A DNA stretch of 64,000 nucleotides from Gallibacterium genomosp. 3 (GCF_001678475.1 NZ_JTJR01000009.1:1-64000); one strand, 5' to 3'; counted from the first letter of the stretch, positions 1 through 10,712 are shown. Numbers and translations are program-made. Notes: generated by a model not told the origin, from the letters alone.

Positions 1-30
1 GAGGGAACCCAATAAACATTTATTAAGATT

Positions 31-46
31 TGTGATTACTTTCACG
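31..46. promoter_or_regulatory. Candidate CRP-binding site
   Basis: The half-sites TGTGA and TCACG are separated by six bases, matching nine of ten conserved positions of the CRP consensus. The site lies about 100 bases upstream of the predicted start of transcription of the small secreted gene at 196. It could equally serve a divergent gene lying before the window. This is inference from sequence only. Confidence 0.4.
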
Positions 47-105
47 TTTGTCAGCAGTCTGTGGTAAAGAAGTAGTATTACGCCTTTATCTTTTCTCCTA
101 TTACC

Positions 106-134
106 TCGACACTCCATTCTAGTTATGTTATACT
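106..134 (+). promoter_or_regulatory. Sigma-70-type promoter of the small secreted protein gene
   Basis: A TCGACA -35 element and a TATACT -10 element are separated by 17 bases, predicting transcription from about position 141. A strong ribosome-binding site (AAGGA) follows just before the ATG at 196. Confidence 0.5.
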
Positions 135-195
135 GCATCCGCCTAAATAATAGGCATTTTTCTTATTTAATTTTTACTTAGAAGGAAATATAACG

Positions 196-462
196 ATGAA
201 AAAATTAATTTTATCATTATCTTTACTTGGTGTAGCAATGAGTGCGTCTGCAGCTGATTTAGCGCCTTCTTGCAAAAAATATTTTGAAGAATATGAAGGT
301 ATGCTTAAAGCAATGCCACAAGCACAAGCTGACGCATATAAACAACAATATGAAGCTGCAAAACAACAATTTGCTGCATTACCTACCTCTGCACAAGATC
401 AAAGTTGTACTCAAGCACTTGAGCAACTAAAACAATCTAAAGCTGCAATGGGCATTAAATAA
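196..462 (+). CDS. Small secreted protein, DUF5339-type
   Basis: This 88-residue protein has a clear Sec signal peptide: a Lys-Lys start, a hydrophobic stretch and a likely cut after SASA at about residue 19. The mature part of about 69 residues is helical and rich in Gln, Ala and Lys. It has two cysteines (in PSCKK and QSCTQ) that could form a disulfide in the periplasm. It resembles the DUF5339 family of small Pasteurellaceae exported proteins, whose role is unknown. The start is supported by an AAGGA ribosome-binding site. The gene is alone on its strand, with its own promoter and terminator. A periplasmic or extracellular location is inferred; no function is proposed. Confidence 0.8.
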   Translation: MKKLILSLSLLGVAMSASAADLAPSCKKYFEEYEGMLKAMPQAQADAYKQQYEAAKQQFAALPTSAQDQSCTQALEQLKQSKAAMGIK

Positions 463-484
463 TTAAGATATATTTCTTAATTCG

Positions 485-523
485 CCCCTCGCACGTATTT
501 GCCTTAGTGGGGGGGGGTATTTT
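485..523 (+). terminator. Probable terminator containing a G9 run
   Basis: CCCCTCGCAC (485-494) can pair with GTGGGGGGGG (507-516) around a 12-base loop, with one G-G mismatch and one G-U pair. TATTTT follows. The 3' arm is most of the nine-G run, so length change in the run would alter the stem. Confidence 0.5.
509..517. repeat. Homopolymer run of nine G
   Basis: Nine consecutive G residues lie in otherwise AT-rich intergenic DNA. Long G runs are prone to slipped-strand length change. It lies 47 bases after the stop codon of the small secreted gene, inside the probable terminator. Confidence 0.9.
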
Positions 524-643
524 CACTAACCTATTATCTATAATTCTTGTTTTATTAGCTCTTTTTCTAAGTTTCTTTAATTACTTATTTTTCATCTATC
601 TATAAATCTATTTTTACCTCTACCCTAACCAAATTCAGAAAAT

Positions 644-677
644 AAAAAAATCAGCCAACGATTTACGCCAGCTGATT
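644..677 (-). terminator. Terminator of pta
   Basis: On the minus strand a 12-base stem (649-660 with 666-677, including G-U pairs) with a five-base loop is followed by a run of seven or more U residues. It begins about 30 bases after the pta stop codon. Confidence 0.8.
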
Positions 678-705
678 GTTCAATAATAAAGATAATAATG
701 AATAA

Positions 706-2844
706 TTAGTTTTGGGTTGCTTGAATTGCTGTTAAGGCAATGGTGTAAACAATATCATCCACTAATGCACCACGAGATAGGTCATTTACTGGTTTACGCA
801 TACCTTGTAACATCGGTCCAATAGAAATTAAATCTGCTGAACGTTGTACTGCTTTATAAGTGGTATTACCGGTATTCAAATCTGGGAAGATAAATACAGT
901 GGCTTTACCCGCTACTGGTGAATTTGGTGCTTTAGAACGCGCCACATCTTCCATAACTGCCGCATCATATTGTAATGGACCATCAATAATAAGATCTGGA
1001 CGTTTCTCTTTCGCTAAACGAGTTGCTTCTTTCACTTTATCTACATCTGCACCTTTACCCGATGTTCCAGTTGAATAAGAAATCATTGCAACACGTGGGT
1101 CAATACCAAACGCTTTCGCAGAATCTGCTGATTGAATCGCAATTTCTGATAACTCTTCTGCGGTTGGATTAGGATTAATCGCACAGTCACCATATACCAA
1201 TACTTGATCAGGTAATAACATAAAGAAGATAGATGATACTAATGAGCTACCCGGCGCAGTTTTGATTAATTGAAGTGGTGGGCGAATTGTATTTGCTGTG
1301 GTATGTACTGCACCAGAAACAAGACCATCAACTTCATTCGCTTCAAGCATCATAGTACCAAGAACAACGGTATCTTCGAGTTGTTCACGAGCTAATACTT
1401 CTGTCATACCTTTGTTTTTACGTAATTCAACTAAACGTGCGACATAATTTTCACGAACATCAGCAGGATTAATAATGGTAATACCTTTACCTAATTGAAT
1501 ACCTTGTGCTTCTGCGACACGTGCTACTGAAGTTGGATCAGCCAATAACACACACTCTGCAATACCACGTTCTGCACATAATGCAGCCGCTTTTACAGTA
1601 CGAGGTTCATCCCCTTCTGGTAACACAATACGTTTTTTCGCATTACGCGCTAATTCAGTTAATTGGAAACGGAATGCTGGTGGTGATAAACGGTGTACTC
1701 TTGAAGTAGTTTCAATTAAAGAGTTAATCAATTCTTTATTGAATTGTTGTGCCATATAGTCTTTGATTGCTTCAATACGTTCTTTATCATCAGTTGGCAC
1801 TTCAAGATTAAAACTTTGTAGGTTTAATGCTGTTTGCCATGTGGTACCTTCAACACGGAAAATTGGTAAGCCCGTTTCAAATGCACGTTCACAAAGTTTC
1901 GCTACATGATTTTCTAAACGATAGCCACCAGTTAATAACATTGCACCAATTTCGATACCATTCATTGCGGCTAAAGCAATCGCAACAATTACATCTGGAC
2001 GATCGGCAGAAGTTACTACTAAATTACCTGGTTTAAGGTGTTCAATAACATGTGGTAAACTTCTTGCACAGAATGTAATACCACGGATACGACGTTTATT
2101 AATTTCACCTTCTCTTAAGATTGATGCACCTAAATGACGTGCAATATCAATCGCACGGCTCGCAATCAATTCTGGATTCCAATCAATACATGCTAATAGA
2201 CGAATTGGGCTTTGCTCAAACAATTTGTGTACAGCTTGTGCATTCACACGGCTATGTTGGAAAGAGTCAAAAATTTCTGCAAGATCTGGACGAGTACGCC
2301 CATTTTCATCAGTTGGTGCGTTAAATTTATTAATAACCACACCTAATAAATTAGGATTATATTTACCACCAAATTGAGAAGCTGCCGCTTCAACACGTTC
2401 TTTTAACTCTACCGGTGTATCAGTTGCTGGTGCAGAAACTAAGATGATCTCAGCATCTAATGCTTGTGCAATGCGGTAGTTAATACTATTTGCATACGAG
2501 TTTTTACGTGTTGGAATCAAACCTTCAACAACAACAATTTCATTGTTTTTCGCTAATGTTTGATGACGCTCTACAATTTTTTCTAATAAAACATCAGTTT
2601 GATTTTGACCGATCATATTTTCTGCTTCACTTAACATAAATGTTTTTGCAGTATCAATAGTCGGGCTTTGATAAAGAATAGAAGTTGTTCTGTCTAATGT
2701 ATCTTCACCACTAATTGGTTGAGAGATTGGTTTCATAAAACCAATTTTTGCCCCTTGTTGTTCAAGCGCTTGGATTAAACCTAAACTAACACTGGTTAAA
2801 CCAACACCAGTACTGATCGGGATAAGAATAATTGTTCTGGACAT
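706..2844 (-). CDS. pta: Phosphate acetyltransferase
   Basis: The 712-residue protein converts acetyl-CoA and phosphate to acetyl phosphate and CoA, working with AckA in acetate overflow and ATP generation. It is the long, three-part enterobacterial type: an N-terminal P-loop-like domain starting with [16 protein letters not shown], a central DRTGG domain, and a C-terminal PTA_PTB catalytic domain from about residue 390 ([13 protein letters not shown] and a later [10 protein letters not shown] motif). Length matches E. coli Pta (about 714). It follows ackA on the same strand after 63 bases containing a hairpin. An AAGG ribosome-binding site precedes the ATG. Confidence 0.97.
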   Translation of the reverse strand: MSRTIILIPISTGVGLTSVSLGLIQALEQQGAKIGFMKPISQPISGEDTLDRTTSILYQSPTIDTAKTFMLSEAENMIGQNQTDVLLEKIVERHQTLAKNNEIVVVEGLIPTRKNSYANSINYRIAQALDAEIILVSAPATDTPVELKERVEAAASQFGGKYNPNLLGVVINKFNAPTDENGRTRPDLAEIFDSFQHSRVNAQAVHKLFEQSPIRLLACIDWNPELIASRAIDIARHLGASILREGEINKRRIRGITFCARSLPHVIEHLKPGNLVVTSADRPDVIVAIALAAMNGIEIGAMLLTGGYRLENHVAKLCERAFETGLPIFRVEGTTWQTALNLQSFNLEVPTDDKERIEAIKDYMAQQFNKELINSLIETTSRVHRLSPPAFRFQLTELARNAKKRIVLPEGDEPRTVKAAALCAERGIAECVLLADPTSVARVAEAQGIQLGKGITIINPADVRENYVARLVELRKNKGMTEVLAREQLEDTVVLGTMMLEANEVDGLVSGAVHTTANTIRPPLQLIKTAPGSSLVSSIFFMLLPDQVLVYGDCAINPNPTAEELSEIAIQSADSAKAFGIDPRVAMISYSTGTSGKGADVDKVKEATRLAKEKRPDLIIDGPLQYDAAVMEDVARSKAPNSPVAGKATVFIFPDLNTGNTTYKAVQRSADLISIGPMLQGMRKPVNDLSRGALVDDIVYTIALTAIQATQN

Positions 2845-2874
2845 AATAACCTTCTTACTAAGGAATAAAAAATA

Positions 2875-2900
2875 AACTGCCGATAATATTATCGGCAGTT
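2875..2900 (-). terminator. Perfect palindrome between ackA and pta
   Basis: A 26-base perfect inverted repeat (AACTGCCGATAAT and its complement) starts just after the ackA stop codon. On the transcribed strand it is followed by TTATTTTTTATT. It looks like an intrinsic terminator that would reduce pta expression from the ackA promoter, or a 3'-end stabiliser. Confidence 0.65.
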
Positions 2901-2907
2901 ACGAGAA

Positions 2908-4116
2908 TTATTTTTTGATACAAAGGCGTGCAGTATCTTGCGCAATCACTAATTCTTCATTAGTTGGTAGAACCATTGCTACTGGAGAATCATCAGTGGT
3001 AATAATACCTTCATTACCAAAACGTGCTGCTAAATTACGTTCGTTATCTAATTTATAACCGAATACTTTCAAGTGATTTAAGGTTAATTCACGAACGTGT
3101 GCAGAGTTTTCACCAATACCACCAGTAAAGATAATAGCATCAAGTGGCTCACCCACAGCAGCCATATAACCGCCGATATATTTCGCTAAACGGTAACAAT
3201 AAACGTCTAAAGCACGTTTTGCAGGTTCTTCTTTATCATAATTATCTTCTGCATAACGACAGTCACTGGTTACTTCTGTTAAACCAAGTAAGCCTGATTT
3301 CTTGGTAAGAGTTTGTTCAATTTCATCCATACTCATACCTAATGTTTTTGACATAAAGAAAGTTACTGCTGGGTCAACATCACCGCAACGAGTACCCATT
3401 ACTAATCCTTCTAATGGTGTTAATCCCATAGATGTATCAACACATTTACCATAGCGAATTGCGGAAACAGAACCACCATTTCCTAAGTGGCAAGTAATTG
3501 CATTAATTTTATCTTCTGCAATATTTAAGCGTTTTGCAGCTTCTTTAGTCACATAATAATGGCTAGTTCCGTGTGCACCATAACGACGAACACCATGTTC
3601 TTTATACATTGAATATGGTAATGCATAAAGGAAGGCTTCTTCAGGAATAGTTTGATGGAATGCAGTATCAAACACGACCACATTTTTATCTTTTAACTCA
3701 GGGAACATTTTGAAAGATTCTTCGATCCCAATTAAGTGTGCTGGGTTGTGTAATGGCGCAAATTGAATTGCATCACGGATACCTTCAATAACGCTTTCAT
3801 CAACGATAGTTGATGCTGTGAAACGTTCGCCACCATGAACAATACGGTGTCCAATAGCAGCAATGCTATCTTTAAGAGATGGATCTAATGGAAAAATGTG
3901 GTTTACGATAAAATCAAGTGCTTCACTATGTGCTGCGCCTGCACCTAATTCTGCATTTCCTTTTTCACCATGTAATTTCCATTTAATACGCGCATCTGGA
4001 AGATGGAATGCTTCTGCTAAACCAGATAGCTTCTCTTCTCCAGTTTCAGGATTTAAAATAGCAAATTTTAAAGAAGAACTTCCACAGTTAAGAATAAGAA
4101 TAAGATTTTGCGTCAT
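2908..4116 (-). CDS. ackA: Acetate kinase
   Basis: The 402-residue protein reversibly transfers phosphate from acetyl phosphate to ADP in the cytoplasm, making ATP and acetate. The acetokinase signatures are present: [14 protein letters not shown] at the N-terminus, the GHRIVHGG loop, VFDTAFHQT, the [11 protein letters not shown] phosphate loop, and [13 protein letters not shown] near the C-terminus. Length matches the family (about 400). It is the first gene of an ackA-pta pair. In E. coli and, from memory, Haemophilus the gene upstream is yfbV; here a large autotransporter gene intervenes. Confidence 0.98.
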   Translation of the reverse strand: MTQNLILILNCGSSSLKFAILNPETGEEKLSGLAEAFHLPDARIKWKLHGEKGNAELGAGAAHSEALDFIVNHIFPLDPSLKDSIAAIGHRIVHGGERFTASTIVDESVIEGIRDAIQFAPLHNPAHLIGIEESFKMFPELKDKNVVVFDTAFHQTIPEEAFLYALPYSMYKEHGVRRYGAHGTSHYYVTKEAAKRLNIAEDKINAITCHLGNGGSVSAIRYGKCVDTSMGLTPLEGLVMGTRCGDVDPAVTFFMSKTLGMSMDEIEQTLTKKSGLLGLTEVTSDCRYAEDNYDKEEPAKRALDVYCYRLAKYIGGYMAAVGEPLDAIIFTGGIGENSAHVRELTLNHLKVFGYKLDNERNLAARFGNEGIITTDDSPVAMVLPTNEELVIAQDTARLCIKK

Positions 4117-4343
4117 TGAAATAACCTATCTCTTGTTGAATGAATAGTAACCTGTTTTAATAAACTAGGCGTCTGTTTTTATTGGCGGATAGGATACACT
4201 GTTATAGTCAAAAAATAAATTTCCTCCACGGCAAAAATAAAAAATTTTTTAATTTATATAAAATAAATATAGGTTAATTCAGTAAAGTTGCTAATTAATA
4301 CATCAATCTTTACCAAATTAACCAAATCTATTATTTTGTAACA

Positions 4344-7300
4344 CTAAAATAGATAGCTTAAATTTGCTATATAGCGGTTAGATTTAACACTACTTCCTTT
4401 TTGGTATTCATATCCTAAACTATATACAAAATTGCCTCGTTTTGCTTCAATACCTACTTTACCAACAAAGTTTCCTTTATCGACAACATTATAGGTAAAA
4501 CTATCTGCCACATTTGCATAGCGAACTGTTTGTTTTGCTTGACGATTACCAATATTCCAAGCATAACCTAACTCAAGTGATGGATTAACTTTCCATTCAC
4601 CAGCCCTTAATGTTGCTTGATATTTCACCCCAACTGGAAGAACAAACAGATTTTGTTTATCTTGAGAATAAGATAACCCAACACTATTTGTATAATTTCC
4701 ACTATCTAAATTGAGATAACGTACTCCAACATAAGGGATTAATGTATGGCTATCTGCAACTTTCCATGTTTTCTCAACAGTGGTACCAACACTAATTACC
4801 GCAGTATCTTGCGTACCCATTAAGCGATAACCTGAATTATATTGAGTAAGATCATTATCTCCTTTTACATAAGAAGCATCTGCTAATACAGCAAGACCTG
4901 CAATATTTGCTCGACCATACGCACTAAAACCGAAATATTTCGCTTTGTTGGTAGTCTCTGTTGCTAAAGTGCTATTCTTATATTTGCTATTTATATGAGT
5001 AAATGCTAATCCAACTGCATTACCCGCTTCTCGATATAAATCTAGCCCTAACACTAAACCATGATGTCTTGCATTACCATTTTCTCTAACAACACCATTT
5101 AATCCTGAAATATCGTCTTTCGTATGGATATAACGCACCCAAACGTTTTTACTATATTCAGTATCCTCGAGGGTAGAAAGATGATTTGTTAATGTTTCAT
5201 TCATCAATTCTGCTGCTTTATATGCACCATATGTCACATTACCTAACGGACTCATTGCTGCCGCACTATTAAAGGCATCAATTTGCGCTGATAGTGTCGT
5301 ATTTACTAAACTATTCATTGCTTTATCAAAGAACGCCTTAGCGGATGTGCCAGAATGATTTGCTAAAGTATTATTAACCACATTTTGGATTAATAAACCA
5401 TTTGAACCATATACCGCACTTGCGCTTTGCAATTTTGCAGTTAAGCCAAAGCTATTTGCATTGTTATTAGCAGCACCAATTAATTTATAAAGAGATTGAT
5501 AGGTTAATACATTACCATTTGCATTTGCATCTGCATTTGCTGCAACATACCAGCTATTATTTGTCTCAACATCAGTTCCACTCATAATGTTATAAGTTTC
5601 CCCATCTGAAACATTATCTAAATAAAGTTTTGCATCAGCGCCCACATTCGCTGTAACAACATTTGTTAATGCCACTGCTTGTGAACCACTCACTTTACGT
5701 CCATCTACCATTAATAATGCATTATTGCCAATGCTTAACGCCCCATAACTCACACCACTACTTGCCGTAGCTAGAGGATCAACTACAAGGCTATTATTCG
5801 CTAAATCTAAGCTACCCGCTAAATAAGCTGCTGATAAAATTGCACCATTGCCCCAAGATAATCCTGAATTATTAAATGCATTATATGCTGTCGTTGCATC
5901 AGTACCATACACAAATACCGAGTTATTACCCACAACCACTTTTGTATTATTTAGGCTATTTGTTGTAAACGATGTACCGTCAGAAATTGTTTGTCCACTT
6001 AGCCATTGAGGATCTAAGAATAATGTTGCTCCAGCAAGATCTGCTTGTTTTATACTAACTTTCCCTGCTTTAGATGATGTACCGATATTAACAACATCAC
6101 TAGCAGATGCAGCAGCTAATTTATCTGCCTTAATCGTGCCCGTTAATGAGCTATTACCTTTTACCTCTAATGTTTTTCCTAAAGATAAAGTTAATGTTCC
6201 ATCTTGGGTATCTAATGTGGAATCTGACAAAGAAACATTTCCATTAATGGTTGTGGTGCCTCGAGTGTTTAATTGGCTATGATTTTTAACAATCACATTT
6301 GTAGTTAAAGCTAATTGTGTCGCTGCTGTTACCTGATCATTACCAAGGTTAAGAATACCAGCATCTTTATCTGAACTACCCACAACTACATTCAAATTAG
6401 GATTAGTTTGATTACTAACTAGTAAAACCTCACCACCCTCAGTACCACCTAAGGTCACTTCATTATTTTGATTAATTGATACCACTTCTGAACCCGTTTG
6501 TAGGTCTAATTTGCCTACATTAAATCCAGAACTGACTTTCTCGGCTGAAGCGTTAATTGCTCTAACTTCTGAATCAGTTGATTCATTTGAACCAACAATT
6601 AAATTGGCAGAAGATGTTGTTACAGTGACTTTGTCTAAAGCAACATCTTTACCTAATTCAGCCATATCATTTACGGAAAGATTTTTATCGACTAACTCCC
6701 CCGTCATCACAACAGAAGAATGGGTATCCCCCGCCAAATTGTTAAATACTGTTTTAGCTTGTTTCACATAATTAATTGAATATTTTGCATCATCAAGTTT
6801 GACAATCCCACCTACAAAGCTAATTTTACCTTTGATATCCTCTTTTACAGCTAAGGTGTCGAGGTTTTCAGCTTTTGTAGCATCGCCATCATTGAAGATT
6901 TGCCCTGCAAGCGTTTTTAGCACACCGTTATCTTTTAATACCAATTTACCATTTTTACCTGCAGTGATAGTGAGATCATTGGCTAAATCTTGGCTAGTAT
7001 AGCTTGCTCCAACTAAATTAACATTGCTATCACCATCAATCTTCAATAAACCACTAAAATCACCTTTGTTTAAATTAATTTGACCATTAGCAACTCCTCT
7101 AAAAGTCATACCAGTTAAAGTAGATACCTTATCATTACTAATGTTAATTATGCCTAGTTGATCATTTGTAGTTTTCCCGCCAACTTGAATACTATGTTCC
7201 TTACCACTCTTAAACATAACATTGTTTAAAGATACGATTGGAGCAGCAGTTTCACCACCTGCATAAATATCACCATCAAGGGTAAGATCGGATCCATTTA

Positions 7301-8812
7301 ATATGGATCGATCAATACTAGCAAGAGAACCAGTAATGGTGTGACGATTCCCACTAATTGTTGCTATTGATTGTGCATCAGCCACAATATCACTGGTTAA
7401 ATCATTATATAGGTTAATAATGGAACGTTCTGCAATCGCATCGATTCCACTTTTCACAACATCTTCTTCTACTGATATTTTTGTACGTAAAATCTGACCA
7501 CCATAATAATTTAAGGTAGCTTGTTTAACAGGCACTTTTGAAACAGAAAACTTATTAACCCCACCTAACAGAATTGCTCCAACTTTACCACCTTTCATAT
7601 TAATAACAGCGTTTTCTACTACAGATTTACTACTATCTTGTGACGCAAGGTGAGTTCTAGCATCTTTATATTCACGTTCAGACGGAATAGTAATATCATT
7701 ATATATTTCTTCTTGGCAATCACCGTTACAACGCGTCATATCATCACTATCAACATCAGCATGACCTCCTGCAACTAATGAACCTTTAATTTCACCTTGA
7801 TTAACAGTAATGGTGCTATTTTTTACTAATGCTTGTCCTGATTGTTCAACATAAGCACCACCAAAAATCGCTTCTGATTCATCAAATACCCCATCATTAA
7901 TTGTGATATTAACATTCTCAACCGTTGATTTAGTATTCTGACCTGTAGCTCCACTGGCATATATACTCTCACCAAAAGTTCCACCATTAATCACTAAATT
8001 AGTATTTTTATCAATTACTTCAGCTTTAGCAAGGGTATGAGGAAACTCTATATAATTTGATGCCACAGACCCTACAACAATAGAATCAGGAATTTCACCA
8101 CCGTTGATAATTAGCGATGTTTCCTCTGTACTCATGATGCTGGTGAATTCTTGATCAATCATATTCTGTTTATGTATGATTTCTGCAATATTTCCACCTA
8201 GAATTAGACGATTTTCAGGACTAATATTATCATCACTATCATGATCTACATCTTCTGGAGTTTTATCATAGCGATAACCATTAATCACTAAAGATGTTTT
8301 TTTAGCGATTACCGTTGCAGCACTATTTACCATTTTACTGCCGCCACTAACAACATCATCATTATATGTCATTCGTTTTAAGACAGCTTCTGTACCAATA
8401 GTTAATAATGAATTACCTAATTGAATAGGACGATTAAAAGTAAGTTGTTGATTTTCATCATCACCAATAAAGCTATTAGCAATCATTTCTTCATATAAGC
8501 CTGATTGGAGAGTAACGTTAGTATTAATACTTGAGAGTTGTTCTGTAACATCAGTTTCTGATTTAATCCACCAACCACCACCAACAGAAGCTGATTGACC
8601 GTTAGGAGTATCAGTAGAGAGATAAGTTTTGGTTTCACCTTGAGAGATTAAGCTTAATTCATTTTGTTCTTCTGGGGCAGAAGCCACACCAGTAGGTTCA
8701 TTCGCTAATGCTAAATTCCCCCCCCCAGAGTAGTAAGCGTTGTGGTAAATAATGCTAAAGAAATTTGTTTACTCAAGGCCGTAGGCATCAGCAACTTATG
8801 TAATGTTTTCAT
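4344..8812 (-). CDS. Phase-variable autotransporter adhesin-like protein (out of frame at a G9 run)
   Basis: This is a type V secreted surface protein. The ATG at 8812 starts a signal peptide (MKTLHKLLMP..., hydrophobic stretch, LALA cut site). With the nine Gs present at 8718-8726 this frame ends at a TAG at 8711-8713 after 33 residues. One extra G, or two fewer, joins it to the 1447-codon frame that runs to 4344, giving about 1489 or 1488 residues. The passenger has many short beta-strand turns with Gly/Asn/Asp (for example VINGG and INGGE), typical of a parallel beta-helix. Its only two cysteines form CNGDC. The C-terminal 270 or so residues are a beta-barrel ending in SYLF, starting near VWVRYIHTKDD. 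A GTG at 8687 could start the long frame but would lack a signal peptide. It lies alone between yfbV and ackA. The ligand is unknown. Confidence 0.85.
8718..8726 (-). repeat. Phase-variation run of nine G (coding strand) in the autotransporter signal peptide
   Basis: Nine C residues on the plus strand read as nine G in the gene, encoding Gly-Gly-Gly just before the LALA signal-peptidase site when in frame. Counting from the ATG at 8812, nine Gs leave the reading frame one base short. Ten or seven restore it. Confidence 0.85.
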
Positions 8813-9043
8813 ATATTTTCCTTTGAGAGATTTATAACCAAAAAATTAAGATACAAGAAAAAATTATTTATTATTCAATAGTATAACTATGAATATACTT
8901 TCCTATATAAATAATTTTATATAGGTAAATCGTCTATACTCTATCAATATTAATTATCATAAACAATACCTATTTTTTAGTTTTATATCACTTTTTTCTA
9001 TATTAGAATTACTACCAGAAGATATAATACTTAATCATAGAAA

Positions 9044-9493
9044 ATGAATATAACAACTTTACAACAAGGTGTTTGCTATGCAAATTACTGGCAACAACTT
9101 AGCCATAAGTGCAAAAAGTTAAATCTTATTTTTCCTGAACCTCGTATTATCAAGGCTACTCGCTTTGCTCAACAATTATTGATGCCATTACTACTGTTTA
9201 CCTTAGGTTGGCAATATTTTATGTTAGGTTATTCTATAACTAGTTTTGCAAGCACATTATTAACGATAATATTTCTCTGCTCTTTACCATTACAAGGTTT
9301 TTATTGGCTAGGCAAACGGGCTCAGAAACCATTGAATAGTGCAACATTAACTTGGTATGAAAAAATTTATCAGCAAGTGAGTTTATATGAAGCATTACCA
9401 CCTATGCCTGATAAACCGACTTTTCATCATCTTGTGATGTTATTACAAAGGGCGGAAAAGCGTTTAGATACGTCTTTTTGGGAAGATATTTAG
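9044..9493 (+). CDS. yfbV: YfbV/UPF0208 inner-membrane protein
   Basis: The 149-residue protein matches the UPF0208 family (E. coli YfbV, about 151). It has two hydrophobic segments (about residues 46-62 and 67-92), with N- and C-terminal parts in the cytoplasm. E. coli YfbV has been linked to keeping the Ter macrodomain insulated; that role here is only by family. YfbV normally sits next to ackA-pta, divergently transcribed; here 4.5 kb of autotransporter gene separates them. It is followed by a strong hairpin shared with the convergent moa operon. Confidence 0.9.
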   Translation: MNITTLQQGVCYANYWQQLSHKCKKLNLIFPEPRIIKATRFAQQLLMPLLLFTLGWQYFMLGYSITSFASTLLTIIFLCSLPLQGFYWLGKRAQKPLNSATLTWYEKIYQQVSLYEALPPMPDKPTFHHLVMLLQRAEKRLDTSFWEDI

Positions 9494-9494
9494 C

Positions 9495-9523
9495 AACATA
9501 CCAACCTGTTCGGTTGGTATGTT
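9495..9523. terminator. 12-bp perfect hairpin between convergent yfbV and moaE
   Basis: AACATACCAACC (9495-9506) is the exact complement of 9512-9523, with a five-base loop. It lies directly after the yfbV stop codon and before the moaE stop codon. It lacks a clean U run, so a bidirectional terminator is likely but not certain. Confidence 0.55.
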
Positions 9524-9533
9524 ATCAATAGGA

Positions 9534-9986
9534 TTACCATTTTTCGGCAGCTTGTTCATCGCTGTGTCGGCTATCTAACCAACGATCTCCTGCTGGGGTA
9601 GTTTCTTTTTTCCAGAATGGTGCTTTTACTTTGAGATAATCCATAATAAATTCATTCGCTTGATATGCATTACCGCGATGAGCAGAACTTACAGCAACAG
9701 CGACAATTTCATCACCAGTATAAAGTTGCCCTACTCGATGCACAATATAAATCCGCTGCAATTCCCAACGTTGTGCTGCTTGTTCCGCAATTTCACGTAA
9801 CGCTTTTTCTGTCATTGCTGGATAATGTTCTAAATATAATCCTGATACAGCTTCACCCAAATTCATATCACGAACTTTACCAATAAAAATAACTGTTGCA
9901 CCAGTTTCTGCTAATTCAGAGGCCCAACGATAAATATGTTGTTGATCAAATGGATCTGTTTGAACACTAATCTTGATTTCCGCCAT
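9534..9986 (-). CDS. moaE: Molybdopterin synthase catalytic subunit
   Basis: The 150-residue large subunit of molybdopterin synthase adds two sulfurs, carried by MoaD thiocarboxylate, to cyclic pyranopterin monophosphate. Visible family features include GATVIFIGKVRDMN, LEHYPAMTEKAL, the HRVGQLYTGDEIVAVAVSSAHR core, and the lysine-containing KAPFWKKE segment near the active site. The start at 9986 was chosen over an upstream ATG because AGGAGGT precedes it at good spacing and it gives exactly the usual length. It lies one base after the moaD stop codon, last in moaACDE. Confidence 0.96.
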   Translation of the reverse strand: MAEIKISVQTDPFDQQHIYRWASELAETGATVIFIGKVRDMNLGEAVSGLYLEHYPAMTEKALREIAEQAAQRWELQRIYIVHRVGQLYTGDEIVAVAVSSAHRGNAYQANEFIMDYLKVKAPFWKKETTPAGDRWLDSRHSDEQAAEKW

Positions 9987-9987
9987 A

Positions 9988-10233
9988 TTAACCTCCTGTG
10001 ACAGGTGGAAAAAATGCCACTTCATCACCAGATTTAATTGGCGTATTTAATGGAACTAAATTCTGATTAACTGCAGCTAAAATTCTACCTGAATTTAGAG
10101 CAAGCTCCCAACGCTCACCACGCTTGCTTAATGCTTGGCGTAATGCTTCCACATCTGCATACACAGCAGGTAAAGATAATTCTGCTTCACCAATTAACTC
10201 TCTTGTTTGTGCAAAAAAAACAACTTTTAACAT
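9988..10233 (-). CDS. moaD: Molybdopterin synthase sulfur carrier subunit
   Basis: This 81-residue ubiquitin-fold protein ends in the required Gly-Gly (PPVTGG). The final glycine is adenylated and thiocarboxylated by MoeB (not in this window), and MoaE then takes the sulfur. Its start overlaps the end of moaC by seven bases, indicating translational coupling, and its stop lies next to moaE. Confidence 0.95.
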   Translation of the reverse strand: MLKVVFFAQTRELIGEAELSLPAVYADVEALRQALSKRGERWELALNSGRILAAVNQNLVPLNTPIKSGDEVAFFPPVTGG

Positions 10234-10712
10234 GATGCTTCCGCCTTAAAATGTCCTGATTTTCCACCTAATTTTTCTAGCAAACGGATCCCTTCAATTC
10301 GCATATCTTTTTGCACAGCTTTACACATATCATAAATTGTTAATGCAGCGACTGATGCAGCAGTTAAGGCTTCCATCTCTACTCCCGTTTTTGCCGTTAA
10401 TTTGCAATAACTTTCGATTCTAATTCGGTTATGTTCTGGTTCCGCTGTTAAGGACACTTCAACCTTGCTCAATAATAAAGGGTGACATAATGGAATAAGT
10501 TCCCAAGTACGTTTAGCTGCTTGAATACCCGCAATTCGTGCGGTAGCAAATACATCACCTTTATGGTGTTTCCCTTCAATAATCATTGCTAAAGTTTCTG
10601 CTGCCATAAAAACATAAGCTTCAGCTCTTGCTTCACGTACAGTATCTGCTTTTGCAGACACATCAACCATATTTGCTTCACCAGCATGATTAATATGTGT
10701 AAATTGACTCAT
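10227..10712 (-). CDS. moaC: Cyclic pyranopterin monophosphate synthase
   Basis: The 161-residue protein acts after MoaA to form cyclic pyranopterin monophosphate, the first stable molybdopterin intermediate. Conserved features are [16 protein letters not shown] at the N-terminus, the [14 protein letters not shown] strand with its active-site His, the [23 protein letters not shown] stretch (split here: GVEMEALTA, then [13 protein letters not shown]) and GGKSGHF at the end. Length equals the E. coli enzyme. It lies 20 bases after moaA and overlaps moaD. moaB is absent, as is common in this family. Confidence 0.97.
   Translation of the reverse strand: MSQFTHINHAGEANMVDVSAKADTVREARAEAYVFMAAETLAMIIEGKHHKGDVFATARIAGIQAAKRTWELIPLCHPLLLSKVEVSLTAEPEHNRIRIESYCKLTAKTGVEMEALTAASVAALTIYDMCKAVQKDMRIEGIRLLEKLGGKSGHFKAEASC

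Noticed and set aside
4117-4343. Terminator for the autotransporter in the AT-rich gap before ackA
   Set aside because: A and T runs are present, but no convincing GC-containing stem could be drawn.
8685-8687. GTG at 8687 as the true autotransporter start
   Set aside because: It would give a protein with no signal peptide although a good signal peptide lies upstream in another frame, joined by the G run.
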